A stretch of 64,000 nt of DNA from Alphaproteobacteria bacterium (lineage in GTDB: Bacteria > Pseudomonadota > Alphaproteobacteria > Acetobacterales > Acetobacteraceae), in the NCBI GenBank assembly GCA_016869735.1, contig VGDL01000008.1, positions 1 through 64,000 on the forward strand, read 5' to 3'. Each line of letters opens with the position of its first letter. Position 1 is the stretch's first letter. Of the stretch, positions 8,785-18,524 are shown one piece after another. The position numbers were made by a program, and so were the translations under genes. The notes beneath the pieces were generated by a model. It saw only the letters and a list, made by a program, of their open reading frames with translations, was not told the origin of the DNA and searched no databases.

Positions 8785-11700
8785 TTAGAACGATTTCTCA
8801 AAATATGCCTGAAGGGGCGCAACATCAAGGGTTCCGGCGCGTAAAGCTGCAATGGCGTGAACAGCCGCCCGGGCGCCCGCCAGCGTGGTGTAATGCGGCA
8901 CCCCCTGGGTCAGGGCGCTGCGGCGGATATCGAAGCTATCAGCAACGGATTGTCCGCCCCCGGTGGTATTGATTACCAGTTGAACATCGCCGGATTTAAT
9001 CGCGTCCACGCAATGCGGGCGGCCTTCCAGCACCTTGTTCACAATATCGCAGGCGAAGCCGGCTTCACGAATGCGCGCCGCGGTCCCGCGTGAGGCCACC
9101 ACGCGAAAGCCCATTTCCGATAGCCGCCGCGCGAGCGTAACCGCCGCGCCCTTGTCTGATTCCTTCACGGAAATAAAGGCAGTGCCGGATTCCGGCAGCT
9201 TCACCCCAGCGCCAAGCTGGGATTTCAGGAAGGCGCGTTCGAAGGAAACATCAAGGCCCATCACTTCGCCGGTGGATTTCATTTCCGGGCCCAGGATCAC
9301 ATCCACATTCGGGAAGCGGTTGAAGGGGAAGACCGCTTCCTTCACCGCGACATGGCGATAGATGGCGTCATCATCCAGCCCAAATTCCGCGAGCTTCGCG
9401 CCGGCCATGACGCGCGCGCCGATTTTCGCAACCGCAACACCGGTGGCCTTGGCAACGAAGGGCACGGTGCGTGATGCGCGCGGGTTCACTTCCAAAACGT
9501 AGATTTCATTATCCTTGACGGCATATTGCACATTCATCAGCCCCTGCACTTTCAGCGCACGCGCCATGGCAACCGTTTCTGCCTTCAATTCGGTGACAAT
9601 GGCGGGCGGCAGGGAATAGGGCGGCAGCGAACAGGCGGAATCGCCGGAATGAATGCCGGCTTCTTCGATATGTTCCATCACGCCCGCGACATGCACATTG
9701 CCATCGCGGTCCGCGATGCAATCCACATCCACCTCAATCGCATCCACCAGATATTGGTCAATCAGGATCGGGTTTTCGCCGGAAACCTTCACCGCTTCCG
9801 CGCCAAACCGCATGAGCTGTTCGCGGTTATAGGCGATTTCCATCGCGCGCCCGCCCAGCACATAGGAAGGGCGCACCACAACGGGGTAGCCGATACGCTC
9901 CGCCTCATCAGCGGCTTCTTCCAGCGTGCGTACAGTGCCATTGCGCGGCTGCTTCAGGCCAAGGCCCTTCAGCAATTGCTGGAAGCGTTCGCGGTCTTCG
10001 GCAATATCAATCGCCTCAGCGCTGGTGCCAAGGATCGGGATGCCGGCCTTGTGCAAAGCCTGGCTCAGTTTAAGTGGCGTCTGCCCACCATATTGCACAA
10101 TGCAGCCGAGCAATTCGCCGGATTCCTGTTCCTTGCGGATCAGCGAAATCACATCATCTGCCGTTAGCGGTTCGAAATAGAGCCGATCTGAGGTGTCGTA
10201 ATCCGTACTCACGGTCTCAGGGTTGCAATTGACCATGATGGTCTCAAAACCCGCTTCCTTCAGCGCGTAAGCGGCGTGGACGCAGCAATAATCGAATTCA
10301 ATGCCCTGACCGATGCGGTTTGGCCCGCCGCCCAGGATGATGATTTTCTGCCGCGCGGTGGGGTGGCTTTCGCAGACGGGCACGCCAAAACCGCCTTCAT
10401 AGGTGGAATACATATAGGGCGTTTCGGATGCGAATTCGGCAGCGCAAGTGTCAATCCGCTTATAGACCGGCGCCACGCCAAGCTTGGCGCGTAGTGCTGC
10501 CACATCGGCTTCGGTGCCGCCCGTGAGGTCTGCGAGGCGCTTATCGGCAAAGCCCATGGCCTTGATGCGCCGCAGCGCGGTGGCGTCATGCGGTAGGCCA
10601 TTGGCGTGGATTTCGGTTTCCGCACGCACTAGCTTTTCAATTTCCCGCAAGAACCAGGGATCGAATTTGCAGGCTTCGTGGATCGCTTCAACGCTCATAC
10701 CCGCGCGCATGGCTTGGGCGGCGACCAGGATGCGGTTGGGCTGCGGGGTGGCGAGTGCGGCATGGAAGGCTTGCGCGCTGCCATCGCCTGGCAGTTCCAC
10801 TTCATCCAAGCCGGACAGGCCAATTTCAAGACCGCGCAGCCCCTTTTGCATGGCTTCGGCAAAGGAACGACCAATCGCCATCGTCTCCCCCACTGATTTC
10901 ATGGAGGTGGTGAGTGTGGCCGGCGTTCCAGGGAATTTTTCGAAGGTGAAGCGCGGGATTTTCACGACCACATAGTCAATGGTGGGCTCGAAGCTTGCTG
11001 GCGTGACCTTGGTGATGTCATTGGCCAATTCATCAAGCGTATAGCCAACGGCAAGCTTCGCCGCGACCTTTGCAATCGGAAAACCAGTCGCCTTGGAAGC
11101 CAACGCAGAGGAACGCGAAACGCGCGGGTTCATTTCAATGATCACCATGCGCCCATCGGTAGGGTTGATGCCGAATTGCACATTGGACCCGCCCGTATCC
11201 ACGCCGATTTCACGCAAGCAGGCGATGGAGGCATCGCGCATGCGCTGATATTCCTTATCGGTCAGCGTCAGCGCCGGCGCGATGGTGACAGAGTCACCGG
11301 TATGCACGCCCATCGCATCCAGGTTTTCGATGGAACAGATGATGATGCAATTATCCGCGTTGTCGCGGACCACTTCCATTTCAAACTCTTTCCAGCCCAG
11401 CACGCTTTCTTCCACCAGCACTTCACTGGTCATGGAAGCGGCCAAACCAGCCGAGACGATTTGTTCAAATTCTTCCCGGTTATAGGCAATACCGCCGCCC
11501 GTGCCGCCGAGCGTGAAGGAAGGGCGAATGACGCAAGGCAGCCCCACGATTTTCAGCGCGTCCCAGGCTTCGGCCATGGTATGGGCGATTTCGCTTTTCG
11601 GGCTTTCAATGCCGATCTTCGCCATGGCGTCACGGAATTTCTGGCGGTCTTCGGCCTTGTCAATCACCTCGGCCTTCGCACCAATCAATTCACAGCCGTA

Positions 11701-12030
11701 TTTTTCCAAGACCCCCGCTTCCGCGAGCTTGAGCGAGGTATTGAGCGCGGTCTGCCCACCCATGGTCGGCAGCAGCGCATCCGGGCGTTCCTTGGCGATG
11801 ATTTTTTCGACAATCTCGGGCGTGATCGGTTCCACATAGGTGGCATCCGCCAGCCCTGGATCGGTCATGATCGTCGCCGGGTTGGAATTGACCAGAATGA
11901 CGCGATAGCCCTCAGCCCGCAGCGCCTTGCAGGCTTGCGCACCGGAATAATCGAATTCGCAAGCCTGACCGATGACGATCGGCCCGGCGCCGATGATCAT
12001 GATGGATTTGATGTCTGTGCGTTTCGGCAT
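8785..12030 (-). CDS. carB: Carbamoyl-phosphate synthase large subunit
   Basis: A 1081-residue enzyme that makes carbamoyl phosphate from bicarbonate, ammonia delivered by CarA, and two ATP, for arginine and pyrimidine synthesis. The protein shows the duplicated ATP-grasp halves: [20 protein letters not shown] at the start of the first and [19 protein letters not shown] at the start of the second, each with a RPSFTLGG or RPSYVLGG loop. The C-terminal MGS-like allosteric domain ends in a Thr/Gly-rich NTTGGG site. Length is normal. It is separated from carA by an SDR and a LysE-type gene, all on the same strand and tightly packed. Confidence 0.98.
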   Translation of the reverse strand: MPKRTDIKSIMIIGAGPIVIGQACEFDYSGAQACKALRAEGYRVILVNSNPATIMTDPGLADATYVEPITPEIVEKIIAKERPDALLPTMGGQTALNTSLKLAEAGVLEKYGCELIGAKAEVIDKAEDRQKFRDAMAKIGIESPKSEIAHTMAEAWDALKIVGLPCVIRPSFTLGGTGGGIAYNREEFEQIVSAGLAASMTSEVLVEESVLGWKEFEMEVVRDNADNCIIICSIENLDAMGVHTGDSVTIAPALTLTDKEYQRMRDASIACLREIGVDTGGSNVQFGINPTDGRMVIIEMNPRVSRSSALASKATGFPIAKVAAKLAVGYTLDELANDITKVTPASFEPTIDYVVVKIPRFTFEKFPGTPATLTTSMKSVGETMAIGRSFAEAMQKGLRGLEIGLSGLDEVELPGDGSAQAFHAALATPQPNRILVAAQAMRAGMSVEAIHEACKFDPWFLREIEKLVRAETEIHANGLPHDATALRRIKAMGFADKRLADLTGGTEADVAALRAKLGVAPVYKRIDTCAAEFASETPYMYSTYEGGFGVPVCESHPTARQKIIILGGGPNRIGQGIEFDYCCVHAAYALKEAGFETIMVNCNPETVSTDYDTSDRLYFEPLTADDVISLIRKEQESGELLGCIVQYGGQTPLKLSQALHKAGIPILGTSAEAIDIAEDRERFQQLLKGLGLKQPRNGTVRTLEEAADEAERIGYPVVVRPSYVLGGRAMEIAYNREQLMRFGAEAVKVSGENPILIDQYLVDAIEVDVDCIADRDGNVHVAGVMEHIEEAGIHSGDSACSLPPYSLPPAIVTELKAETVAMARALKVQGLMNVQYAVKDNEIYVLEVNPRASRTVPFVAKATGVAVAKIGARVMAGAKLAEFGLDDDAIYRHVAVKEAVFPFNRFPNVDVILGPEMKSTGEVMGLDVSFERAFLKSQLGAGVKLPESGTAFISVKESDKGAAVTLARRLSEMGFRVVASRGTAARIREAGFACDIVNKVLEGRPHCVDAIKSGDVQLVINTTGGGQSVADSFDIRRSALTQGVPHYTTLAGARAAVHAIAALRAGTLDVAPLQAYFEKSF

Positions 12031-12033
12031 GGT

Positions 12034-12075
12034 TCAGGGCCTTGAGGTTTGCAGCAGGGTGAGAAGGGGTTTCAT
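12034..12075 (-). CDS. Possible 13-codon linker ORF between lysE-like gene and carB
   Basis: An ATG overlapping the stop of the exporter gene (ATGA) opens a frame of 13 residues (MKPLLTLLQTSRP) whose TGA lies three bases before the carB ATG. It could carry ribosomes from one gene to the next. It could equally be chance in a short gap; there is no evidence for a functional peptide. Confidence 0.2.
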   Translation of the reverse strand: MKPLLTLLQTSRP

Positions 12076-12704
12076 GCGCGGCTTTCGGTGGCGAGCTTGA
12101 GCGCGATTAGCGCGAGCGCACCGCCCAAAATCCAACGCTGTGCGGCCATCCAGGTCGGGTTTTCGCTGAGGAAGCGCGAAACACCTGCGGCGCCGTAAAT
12201 CAACACGCCATCGAAGATGATGGCGATGGCAATTTGCACCGCGCCCAGCGCGATGCCTTGCAGAAAAACATCACCGCGCGCGGGATCAATGAAGGGCGGC
12301 AGCACCGCAACATAGAAAATCGCAACTTTCGGATTGAGCGCGGCGGTGGCGAAGCCAACACCAAACAGGCGCGATGCCGGTTCACGCGGCATGGGGCGCG
12401 CGGCGAAAATCGGCTGCCCACCGGGGCGCAGACATTGCCACGCGAGAAACGCCAGATAAGCCGCACCACCAATGCGCAGCACATCCCAGGCATAGGGAAT
12501 GGCAAAAAGTGCGGCCGTAATCCCCGCCACTGCGCAGAGCATAATGACCAGCGATCCGCATTGGCAGCCGATAAGCGAAATCATGCCGGCGCCGACACCC
12601 TGTGCGAGTGAACGCGAGACAAGATAGAGCATATTCGGCCCCGGTGTGGCGGCGAGGCCGAGCGAAAGCGCAGCAAAAATCAGCAGGGTTTCGAGGGTGG
12701 GCAT
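12072..12704 (-). CDS. LysE/RhtB family amino-acid exporter
   Basis: A 210-residue inner-membrane protein with about six hydrophobic segments. The N-terminal signature LGLAATPGPNMLYLVSRSLAQG is typical of the LysE/RhtB superfamily, which exports amino acids such as lysine, arginine, homoserine or threonine. The start is the ATG at 12704, one base past the stop of the upstream SDR gene; readings further upstream lie inside that gene. Its place between carA and carB suggests, without proof, a link with arginine or another carbamoyl-phosphate product. Confidence 0.87.
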   Translation of the reverse strand: MPTLETLLIFAALSLGLAATPGPNMLYLVSRSLAQGVGAGMISLIGCQCGSLVIMLCAVAGITAALFAIPYAWDVLRIGGAAYLAFLAWQCLRPGGQPIFAARPMPREPASRLFGVGFATAALNPKVAIFYVAVLPPFIDPARGDVFLQGIALGAVQIAIAIIFDGVLIYGAAGVSRFLSENPTWMAAQRWILGGALALIALKLATESRA

Positions 12705-12705
12705 T

Positions 12706-13473
12706 TCACCCCTGCACCGAATACCCACCATCCACCGGAATCGCGACCCCGGTGATGAAGGCCGCGGCATCGGAAGCAAGGAAGGCCGCAACGCCCTCAA
12801 AATCCGCCGGCACGCCCCAGCGCTTGGAAGGCGTGCGCGCCAGCACATTGTCATTCAGCCCGGCCATATCCTGCCGCGCCTTGCGCGTCAGGTCCGTATC
12901 AATCCAGCCCGGCAAAATCACATTCACCGTAATGCCATCGGCAGCCCAGGCCACGGCGGTAGATTTCGTCATCTGCACCACGCCGCCCTTGGAAGCGCCG
13001 TAAGCCACATGCAAGGGCAGGCCAAAGATGGACAGCATGGATCCGTTATTGATCACGCGCCCGCAGCCATGCGCCTTCAAATACGGATAGGCCGCTTGGG
13101 ACGCCAACATGCCGCTGGTCAGGTTGGTATTGATGATGGTGTGCCAGTCTTCCAACTTATAGGTCTCTGGCCGATTGCGGATATTCGTACCCGCATTATT
13201 CACCAGAATATCCAAACGGCCGAGCCGCTTGGCGGTTTCTTCCACTATGGCGGTGATCGAAGCGGGATCGGTCACATCCACGGCGATGCTTTCCGCCTTG
13301 GCGCCCAGCGCGCGCAAGCCGGCCACAGCCGCGTCATTCTTCGCGGCATTGCGGCCAGCCACCATGACGGTCGCGCCTGCTTTGGCCAGGCCCGTTGCCA
13401 TGCCAAGGCCGATGCCGCCATTGCCACCCGTGACCAGCGCAACGCGGCCGGTCAGATCAAACATCTTGCTCAT
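12706..13473 (-). CDS. SDR family oxidoreductase, gluconate-5-dehydrogenase/KduD-like
   Basis: A 255-residue classical SDR. It shows [16 protein letters not shown] (cofactor loop), [12 protein letters not shown], the catalytic Ser in [12 protein letters not shown], Tyr and Lys in [12 protein letters not shown], and the ending [14 protein letters not shown]. The closest family in my memory is 2-keto-3-deoxygluconate/gluconate dehydrogenases, but the substrate is not fixed by these motifs. Its ATG overlaps the carA stop (ATGA) and its stop touches the exporter start, so it sits inside the carA-carB operon. Confidence 0.86.
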   Translation of the reverse strand: MSKMFDLTGRVALVTGGNGGIGLGMATGLAKAGATVMVAGRNAAKNDAAVAGLRALGAKAESIAVDVTDPASITAIVEETAKRLGRLDILVNNAGTNIRNRPETYKLEDWHTIINTNLTSGMLASQAAYPYLKAHGCGRVINNGSMLSIFGLPLHVAYGASKGGVVQMTKSTAVAWAADGITVNVILPGWIDTDLTRKARQDMAGLNDNVLARTPSKRWGVPADFEGVAAFLASDAAAFITGVAIPVDGGYSVQG

Positions 13474-14837
13474 GCCTTGGCCCTTTCGATCATTTCAACG
13501 AAGCGATGAAACAGATAATGGCTGTCGGAAGGGCCGGGGCTCGCTTCCGGGTGGTATTGCACGGAAAAGGCCGGGCGATCTGTCGCCGCAATGCCTTCAT
13601 TCGTGCCATCAAACAGAGAGATATGCGTGACCTTGGCATTGGCCGGCAGGCTTTCCGGGTCCACCGCAAAACCGTGATTCTGGCTGGTGATTTCGACCTT
13701 GCCAGTCGTCAAATCCTTCACCGGCTGATTGGCGCCGCGATGCCCGCGCGCCAGCTTGAAGGTGCGCGCACCAAGCGCGAGAGACAGCAATTGATGCCCC
13801 AAGCAAATGCCAAACATCGGCAGCTTCTTGTCCAGCACGGCACGAATGGCGGGCAGCGCGTAAGTGCCGGTTGCCGCCGGATCACCCGGACCATTGGACA
13901 GGAAAACCCCATCCGGCTTTTGCGCGAAAATCTCCTCGGCCGAGGCGGTTGCGGGCAGCACCACCACATCGCAGCCGGCGGAAGCCAGGCAGCGCAGGAT
14001 ATTGCGCTTGGCGCCGTAATCCATCGCGACCACCCGGTATTTCGGCGCGCTTTGGCGGCCAAAGCCGGTGGGCCAGGCCCATTCGGTTTCATCCCAGCGA
14101 TAGCTCTGCCGGCAGGTCACATCCTTCGCCAGATCCATGCCTTCCAGCCCGGGCCAGCCAGCGGCTTCAGCGCGAAGGGCCGCGAGATCAAACTTCCCAT
14201 CCACGCGGTGGCACAAAACGCCATTGGGCGGGCCGCCATCGCGGATGCGCGCGGTCAGCGCGCGGGTATCAATGCCGGAAAGCCCCGGCACGCCGTGGGA
14301 AACCAGCCAGGCATGCAAATGCCGCGTGGCGCGGTAATTCGCGGGTTCCGTCACATCCTGCTTCACAATCAGCCCGCGCGCCGCGGGGGTGAGGGCTTCG
14401 ATATCTTCCTGATTGGTGCCGACATTGCCGATATGGGGGAAGGTGAAGGTGATGATCTGCCCGGCATAGGAAGGATCGGTCAGCGTTTCCTGATAGCCGG
14501 TCATGCCCGTGTTGAAGCAGATCTCGGCCACCGCCTTGCCCTCGGCCCCGAAGCCGCGGCCCCAAAAGACGCTGCCATCAGCCAGCACCAGGCAGGCGGT
14601 GGCGCCAGGGGGGGCGGTATCAGCCATGGGAAGGGGCTCCGTTTTCGGGGTGTCAGAAGGGGCGCCGGGCATATCGGCCAGGGTCAGGCCAGTGGCGGTC
14701 AGGATGGCGGGCCAATGTTTCGCGGGAATGGCCTTGGATTGCCGCCATTTGCGAATGGCTTCCGTGCCGACGCCGCAGCGCTCGGCCGCGGCTTCAGAAC
14801 CGCCCAAAAGGGCGATGATATCTTCGACGCTGCGCAT
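13470..14837 (-). CDS. carA: Carbamoyl-phosphate synthase small subunit with N-terminal HTH extension
   Basis: A 455-residue reading. Residues about 71-455 are a normal CarA glutaminase: [13 protein letters not shown], nucleophile Cys in [14 protein letters not shown] and His/Glu in [10 protein letters not shown]. It supplies ammonia to CarB. Residues 1-56 form an extra helical domain with a helix-turn-helix look ([17 protein letters not shown]), joined by a Pro/Thr linker ending PLPMADT. An internal ATG at 14627 with GGAG nine bases before it could start the ordinary-length subunit. Domains of this type stand alone or fused to metabolic enzymes in alphaproteobacteria (I recall the name carph-isopro; unverified). 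Whether both forms are made is open. Confidence 0.93.
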   Translation of the reverse strand: MRSVEDIIALLGGSEAAAERCGVGTEAIRKWRQSKAIPAKHWPAILTATGLTLADMPGAPSDTPKTEPLPMADTAPPGATACLVLADGSVFWGRGFGAEGKAVAEICFNTGMTGYQETLTDPSYAGQIITFTFPHIGNVGTNQEDIEALTPAARGLIVKQDVTEPANYRATRHLHAWLVSHGVPGLSGIDTRALTARIRDGGPPNGVLCHRVDGKFDLAALRAEAAGWPGLEGMDLAKDVTCRQSYRWDETEWAWPTGFGRQSAPKYRVVAMDYGAKRNILRCLASAGCDVVVLPATASAEEIFAQKPDGVFLSNGPGDPAATGTYALPAIRAVLDKKLPMFGICLGHQLLSLALGARTFKLARGHRGANQPVKDLTTGKVEITSQNHGFAVDPESLPANAKVTHISLFDGTNEGIAATDRPAFSVQYHPEASPGPSDSHYLFHRFVEMIERAKA

Positions 14838-14852
14838 GAGGCGCGCTTATCC

Positions 14853-14910
14853 GGGAAAAAACTTCCCAGAGCAAGGAAAATCAGTAGGGTGGGAAATTCC
14901 CTCCCGCAAA
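14853..14910 (-). promoter_or_regulatory. carA leader: paired GGGAA/TTCCC palindromes, possible operators
   Basis: Two palindromes with the same half sites lie upstream of the HTH-bearing start: GGGAA-N1-TTCCC at 14891-14901 and GGGAA-N5-TTCCC at 14853-14867, with centres 36 bases apart. A weak minus-strand promoter candidate (TTGCGG at 14909-14904, 17 bases, TACTGA at 14886-14881) would place the first between -35 and -10 and the second over the start region. That layout suits a repressor, possibly the CarA-linked HTH. This is inference from spacing only. Confidence 0.35.
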
Positions 14911-15020
14911 GCAGCAAAAGGGGGCTTAATGGCTGGGTTGGTCGGGCCCATGGCCATCCTGTTGCCCCTGAGGATGTGGCGAGCGATGCTGCCCGAAATT
15001 GCCATCAGGGAAAGCCCTTC

Positions 15021-15824
15021 ATGACCTGGTCCATCCATCATGTTTCGCTCGCCACCCATGATTTAGACCAAGCGGCGCATTTCTTTGGCGCGCTGATCGG
15101 GCTTGGCGCGGCGCGGGCGCCGGATGCGCGCACCCGCTTCATCGGGCGGGACGGGCGCGGCCTGCGGCTACATCGCCCTGATGCGGCGCTGGCGCGGTCC
15201 GGGGCGGCGCTGCTGGGTCCGATGGGGGCGCGCTATGTCGCGCTTGAAGTCGCTTCTTTGGATGCGGTTGTGGCGCGGCTGGATCAGGCGGGGCTTGCTT
15301 ATGCCCTGGCATTGCCTGAGGAATTTGCTCAGCCGGCGATCTATACTCTGGACCCGGCGCTCAATCTTTTGGTGTTGCTGCAAGCGGGCGATGCTGCGCC
15401 ATCAACGCGCCCGGCCTGGCATATCCATCACGTGAATCTCCAAGCCGAAAAAGTGCGGGAAGCCGTAGCGTTTTACACCGGCGTTATCGGCCTGAAAGAA
15501 GGGCGCTGGAGGGCTGCGGCCCAGCGTGGCGATTTCAGCATAGACCCCGCCCAATTGGCCGTGCTGACCACTGCGGACGACAATAGCGGGCTGCATATCA
15601 TCCGGCCCGATCCCGGCTTCGCCTTTCGTAATCGCTTCGCGCATAACCCTTCCATCGGCGGGCACCCGGCCTTTTGCGTGCCGGATGTGCAGGCGGTGAA
15701 GGCGCGGCTGGAAGCGGCTTGTGTGTTGGTCTCGGATGCTGGCGTTTATGCCATGGCGGGGATACATCAGATCTACGTCCTCGACCCAGCCGCGAATATG
15801 ATTGAGGTCAACCAGAATGTCTGA
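15021..15824 (+). CDS. VOC family protein (two glyoxalase-type modules)
   Basis: A 267-residue vicinal-oxygen-chelate protein. The first module begins SIHHVSLATHDLDQAAHFF and the second WHIHHVNLQAEKVREAVAFY; each has the typical His start and paired beta-alpha-beta layout, and the second ends YVLDPAANMIEVNQN with the metal-ligand Glu. This fits a dioxygenase or glyoxalase-like isomerase; the substrate is unknown. The ATG at 15021 is preceded by AGGGAAAG. The frame is open far upstream on the complement of carA, which I disregard. Its end overlaps the cupin gene by eight bases, so the two are coupled. Confidence 0.85.
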   Translation: MTWSIHHVSLATHDLDQAAHFFGALIGLGAARAPDARTRFIGRDGRGLRLHRPDAALARSGAALLGPMGARYVALEVASLDAVVARLDQAGLAYALALPEEFAQPAIYTLDPALNLLVLLQAGDAAPSTRPAWHIHHVNLQAEKVREAVAFYTGVIGLKEGRWRAAAQRGDFSIDPAQLAVLTTADDNSGLHIIRPDPGFAFRNRFAHNPSIGGHPAFCVPDVQAVKARLEAACVLVSDAGVYAMAGIHQIYVLDPAANMIEVNQNV

Positions 15825-16155
15825 AAACCTGCCCCGCATCCTGATCACGGCGGCTGAGGCCGCCGCGACGCCCCCTTCCCCCGGCCGGCTTTCCGCGTTG
15901 TTGCTGGCGCATGGTTCCATGCAACTCCGCTGGTATGCCCCCAAGGGCGAGGATACGCAGACACCGCATGACCAGGATGAGCTTTACATCATCGCCGCCG
16001 GCACCGGCTGGTTGCGCCGTGGTGATGAACGCGTGCCCTTCGGCCCGCATGATGCGCTTTTTGTGCGCGCGGGGGAGGCGCATCGGTTTGAAGATACCTC
16101 GGCTGATTTCGCGACCTGGGTGATTTTCTATGGTGCGAAGGGCGGGGAGGGGTAA
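15817..16155 (+). CDS. Cupin-domain protein
   Basis: A 112-residue single-domain cupin. The metal-site motif TPHDQDELYIIAAGTGWLR and the second motif PHDALFVRAGEAHRFEDTS are recognisable. The start is the ATG at 15817 with GAGGT just upstream, inside the end of the VOC gene. Overlap with a VOC protein suggests both act on one small-molecule pathway; neither substrate can be deduced. Confidence 0.82.
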   Translation: MSENLPRILITAAEAAATPPSPGRLSALLLAHGSMQLRWYAPKGEDTQTPHDQDELYIIAAGTGWLRRGDERVPFGPHDALFVRAGEAHRFEDTSADFATWVIFYGAKGGEG

Positions 16156-16215
16156 GGCCATGGCCTGGAACCGCGCTTTTGCTATAAGCGCGCCCTCGAT
16201 TGAAGGAACACCCCC

Positions 16216-16677
16216 ATGGAACTCCGCGCCCGTTTCACCGACGCCCTAAAGACCGCGATGCTGGCCAAGGATGCTGCCACTACCTCCTCCATGCGGATGA
16301 TCATGGCCAAGCTGAAGGACACTGACATCGCCGCGCGCAAGACGCCGCAGGACCCGGGCGTGCCGGATGATCAGGTGATTGCCATGTTGCGCGGCATGGC
16401 GAAATCCCGCCGTGAAAGCGTGGAGCTTTACCGCCAAGGCAATCGCCCCGAATTGGCGGCGAAGGAAGAAGCCGAAATTGCGGTGATTGAAAGCTTCCTT
16501 CCGCAGCAGATGGATGATGCCGCCATGGCGGCCGCGGTTGATGCGGCGGTGGCGGAAGCAGGTGCGGCTTCCATCAAGGATATGGGCAAGGTGATGGCGG
16601 TATTGAAATCCCGCCACGCAGCGGCTTTGGATATGGCCAAGGCCGGGCCCATGGTGAAGGCGCGCTTGGGCGGCTGA
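16216..16677 (+). CDS. GatB/YqeY domain protein
   Basis: A 153-residue cytosolic helical protein starting MELRARFTDALKTAMLAKD and containing YRQGNRPELAAKEEAEIAVIESFLPQ split over its middle, the mark of the YqeY family related to the tail domain of GatB. A role in tRNA-dependent amidation has been proposed for the family but is not established. Many alphaproteobacteria carry it before dnaG/rpoD; here it stands alone and is convergent with apaG. Confidence 0.9.
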   Translation: MELRARFTDALKTAMLAKDAATTSSMRMIMAKLKDTDIAARKTPQDPGVPDDQVIAMLRGMAKSRRESVELYRQGNRPELAAKEEAEIAVIESFLPQQMDDAAMAAAVDAAVAEAGAASIKDMGKVMAVLKSRHAAALDMAKAGPMVKARLGG

Positions 16678-16704
16678 TCAACAGCCGCGGCAATTTAAGC
16701 GCAA

Positions 16705-16736
16705 CATCCGGTTTGACCGAAACCTCAAACCGGATG
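16705..16736. terminator. Perfect 12-pair hairpin between convergent genes
   Basis: CATCCGGTTTGA at 16705-16716 pairs exactly with TCAAACCGGATG at 16725-16736 around an eight-base loop. It lies between the convergent YqeY-like gene and apaG and could serve both transcripts. No T tract follows on either strand, so the mechanism may differ from a standard intrinsic terminator. Confidence 0.55.
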
Positions 16737-16776
16737 CCCAAAGTCAGCCACGGGCCAAGGGCAGCGCCCTGGTTCC

Positions 16777-17190
16777 TTAATGCAATCGCGCTGACGGCAG
16801 ATGCGGGCTGTCCAGGCTGAAATCCGGGATGGCGACATCAAACGCCTCACCCGTTTCGCGCACCACCATATGATAGGCGCCGCGCATGAAGCCCGATGGT
16901 GTGCCAAGCGGCGTGCCAGACGTATATTCAAACCGCCCGCCCGGTTCCAGGATGGGCTGTTCGCCAACCACGCCCGCACCCTGCACCTGTTGTGTGCGCC
17001 CGGTACCATCAATGATCTGCCAAGTGCGGCGGATCAACTGCACAGTCTCGGGCCCCAGATTGGCGATTTCCACCTGATAGGCCCAGACAAACTGCGCATT
17101 TTCGGGCATTGATTGGTCAGCGAGGTAAAAGGCGCGCACGGCTACCCTTATCCCACGCGTCGTCGCGACGAATGAATCGCCTTTGGTCAT
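16777..17190 (-). CDS. apaG: ApaG protein
   Basis: A 137-residue single immunoglobulin-like beta domain. Visible marks are VWAYQVEIANLGPETVQLIRR, RTWQIIDGTGRTQQVQGAGV and FMRGAYHMV. Members are linked to cobalt/magnesium sensitivity and Ap4A phenotypes, but no enzymatic role is settled. AAGGAAGG upstream supports ATG at 17190 over the longer reading from 17211. It is followed by metZ on the same strand, the first upstream gene being metZ with 70 bases between. Confidence 0.92.
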   Translation of the reverse strand: MTKGDSFVATTRGIRVAVRAFYLADQSMPENAQFVWAYQVEIANLGPETVQLIRRTWQIIDGTGRTQQVQGAGVVGEQPILEPGGRFEYTSGTPLGTPSGFMRGAYHMVVRETGEAFDVAIPDFSLDSPHLPSARLH

Positions 17191-17260
17191 GGATGCCTTC
17201 CTTGCGGGCAATTCAGCACCGCAAAGGGGTCATTTGTAAAGGCTTTTATGTCGTGGCCCC

Positions 17261-18460
17261 TTATGCGGCGGCATCAAGTGCTTCCGCCAAATCATCAATC
17301 AGGTCAGCCACATCCTCAAGCCCCACGGAAAGCCGCACCGTGCCATCGGTAATGCCAAGCCTGGCGCGTTCTTCGGCGCCGACGCGCATATGGGTGGTGG
17401 TCGCGGGATGGGTCGCCATGGATTTCGCATCGCCAAGGTTATTGGCAATATCAATCAGCTTCAGCGCATCCATGAAGCGGAAGCAGGCTTCCTTGCCGCC
17501 CTTGATGTCAAAACTCACCAGCGTGCCGCCGGCCGACATTTGCGCCATGGCAAGCTTCTGCTGCGGGTGATCCGCCCGGAAGGGGTAGAGCACGCGCGCA
17601 ACTTCCGCCCGTTCCGCGAGCATATCGGCAATGGCGGAAGCGCTGCGGCACATGGCGGGCACGCGCAGATGCAGGGTTTCCAACCCCTTCAGAATCACCC
17701 AGGCATTGAAGGCGCTGATCGAAGGGCCGGTATTGCGGATGAAGGGCTGCAACACCTCATCCACCCATTTCTTCGATCCCATGACGCAGCCGCCCAAGAC
17801 GCGGCCCTGGCCATCAAAATGCTTGGTGGCGGAATAGACCACGATATCCGCGCCGAAGCTCATCGGCTTTTGCAGCAAGGGGGTAGCGAAGACATTATCC
17901 ACCACCACCAAGGCGCCGGCCTGATGCGCCAGGTCACAGACAGCGCGGAGGTCCACAATTTCCAGCATGGGGTTGGAAGGGGTTTCCAGCAGCACCATGG
18001 TTGCCGGGCGCGAGAGTGCGGCGCGCCATTGCGCCAGATCGGCACCATCCACGAATTCGGTGGCAATGCTATAACGCGGCAGCAGGGTGGAAACGATCCA
18101 ATGGCAGGAACCAAACAACGCGCGGGATGCCACCACGCGATCGCCGGCTTTCAGATGGGACAACATCGCCGAATGCACCGCCGCCATGCCGGTGGCTGTC
18201 GCGCGGCAGGCTTCCGCCCCTTCCAAAGCTGCCAAGCGCGCTTCCAGCATGCTGACGGTCGGGTTGCCGAAGCGCGAATATTGGTAATGCGCCTCCGTGC
18301 CCGCAAAAGTGCCTTCCGCCTGGGCCGCACTGTCATAAACAAAGCCCGATGTCAGATACATCGCTTCCGCCAGTTCATCGAAGTTCGAGCGCATGAGCCC
18401 ACCGCGGACAAGCTGCGTCGCGGGGCGAAGGGGGCGGGCGGGGCGGGGTTTTTTCGACAT
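17261..18460 (-). CDS. metZ: O-succinylhomoserine sulfhydrylase
   Basis: A 399-residue PLP enzyme of the Cys/Met metabolism family that makes homocysteine directly from O-succinylhomoserine and sulfide. The PLP Lys is in VVYSATKHFDGQGRVLGG, with HYQYSRFGNPTVSMLE, VLLETPSNPMLEIVD and VVDNVFATPLLQ upstream. The N terminus TQLVRGGLMRSNFDELAEAM is typical of MetZ rather than MetB. GAGAGG lies upstream of the ATG. A SAM-II-type riboswitch candidate in the leader suggests repression when S-adenosylmethionine is plentiful. Confidence 0.93.
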   Translation of the reverse strand: MSKKPRPARPLRPATQLVRGGLMRSNFDELAEAMYLTSGFVYDSAAQAEGTFAGTEAHYQYSRFGNPTVSMLEARLAALEGAEACRATATGMAAVHSAMLSHLKAGDRVVASRALFGSCHWIVSTLLPRYSIATEFVDGADLAQWRAALSRPATMVLLETPSNPMLEIVDLRAVCDLAHQAGALVVVDNVFATPLLQKPMSFGADIVVYSATKHFDGQGRVLGGCVMGSKKWVDEVLQPFIRNTGPSISAFNAWVILKGLETLHLRVPAMCRSASAIADMLAERAEVARVLYPFRADHPQQKLAMAQMSAGGTLVSFDIKGGKEACFRFMDALKLIDIANNLGDAKSMATHPATTTHMRVGAEERARLGITDGTVRLSVGLEDVADLIDDLAEALDAAA

Positions 18461-18524
18461 GGCGGGGACCTCTCACACAATGATAGCGTCCAGCCCCTGA
18501 CGGGTACGGGGCACTAAACCCCGC

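Noticed and set aside
13506-15020. Long plus-strand open frame running into the VOC gene
   Set aside because: It is the complement of carA and reads as a His/Gly/Arg-rich shadow; the VOC domain starts at ATG 15021 with its own ribosome site.
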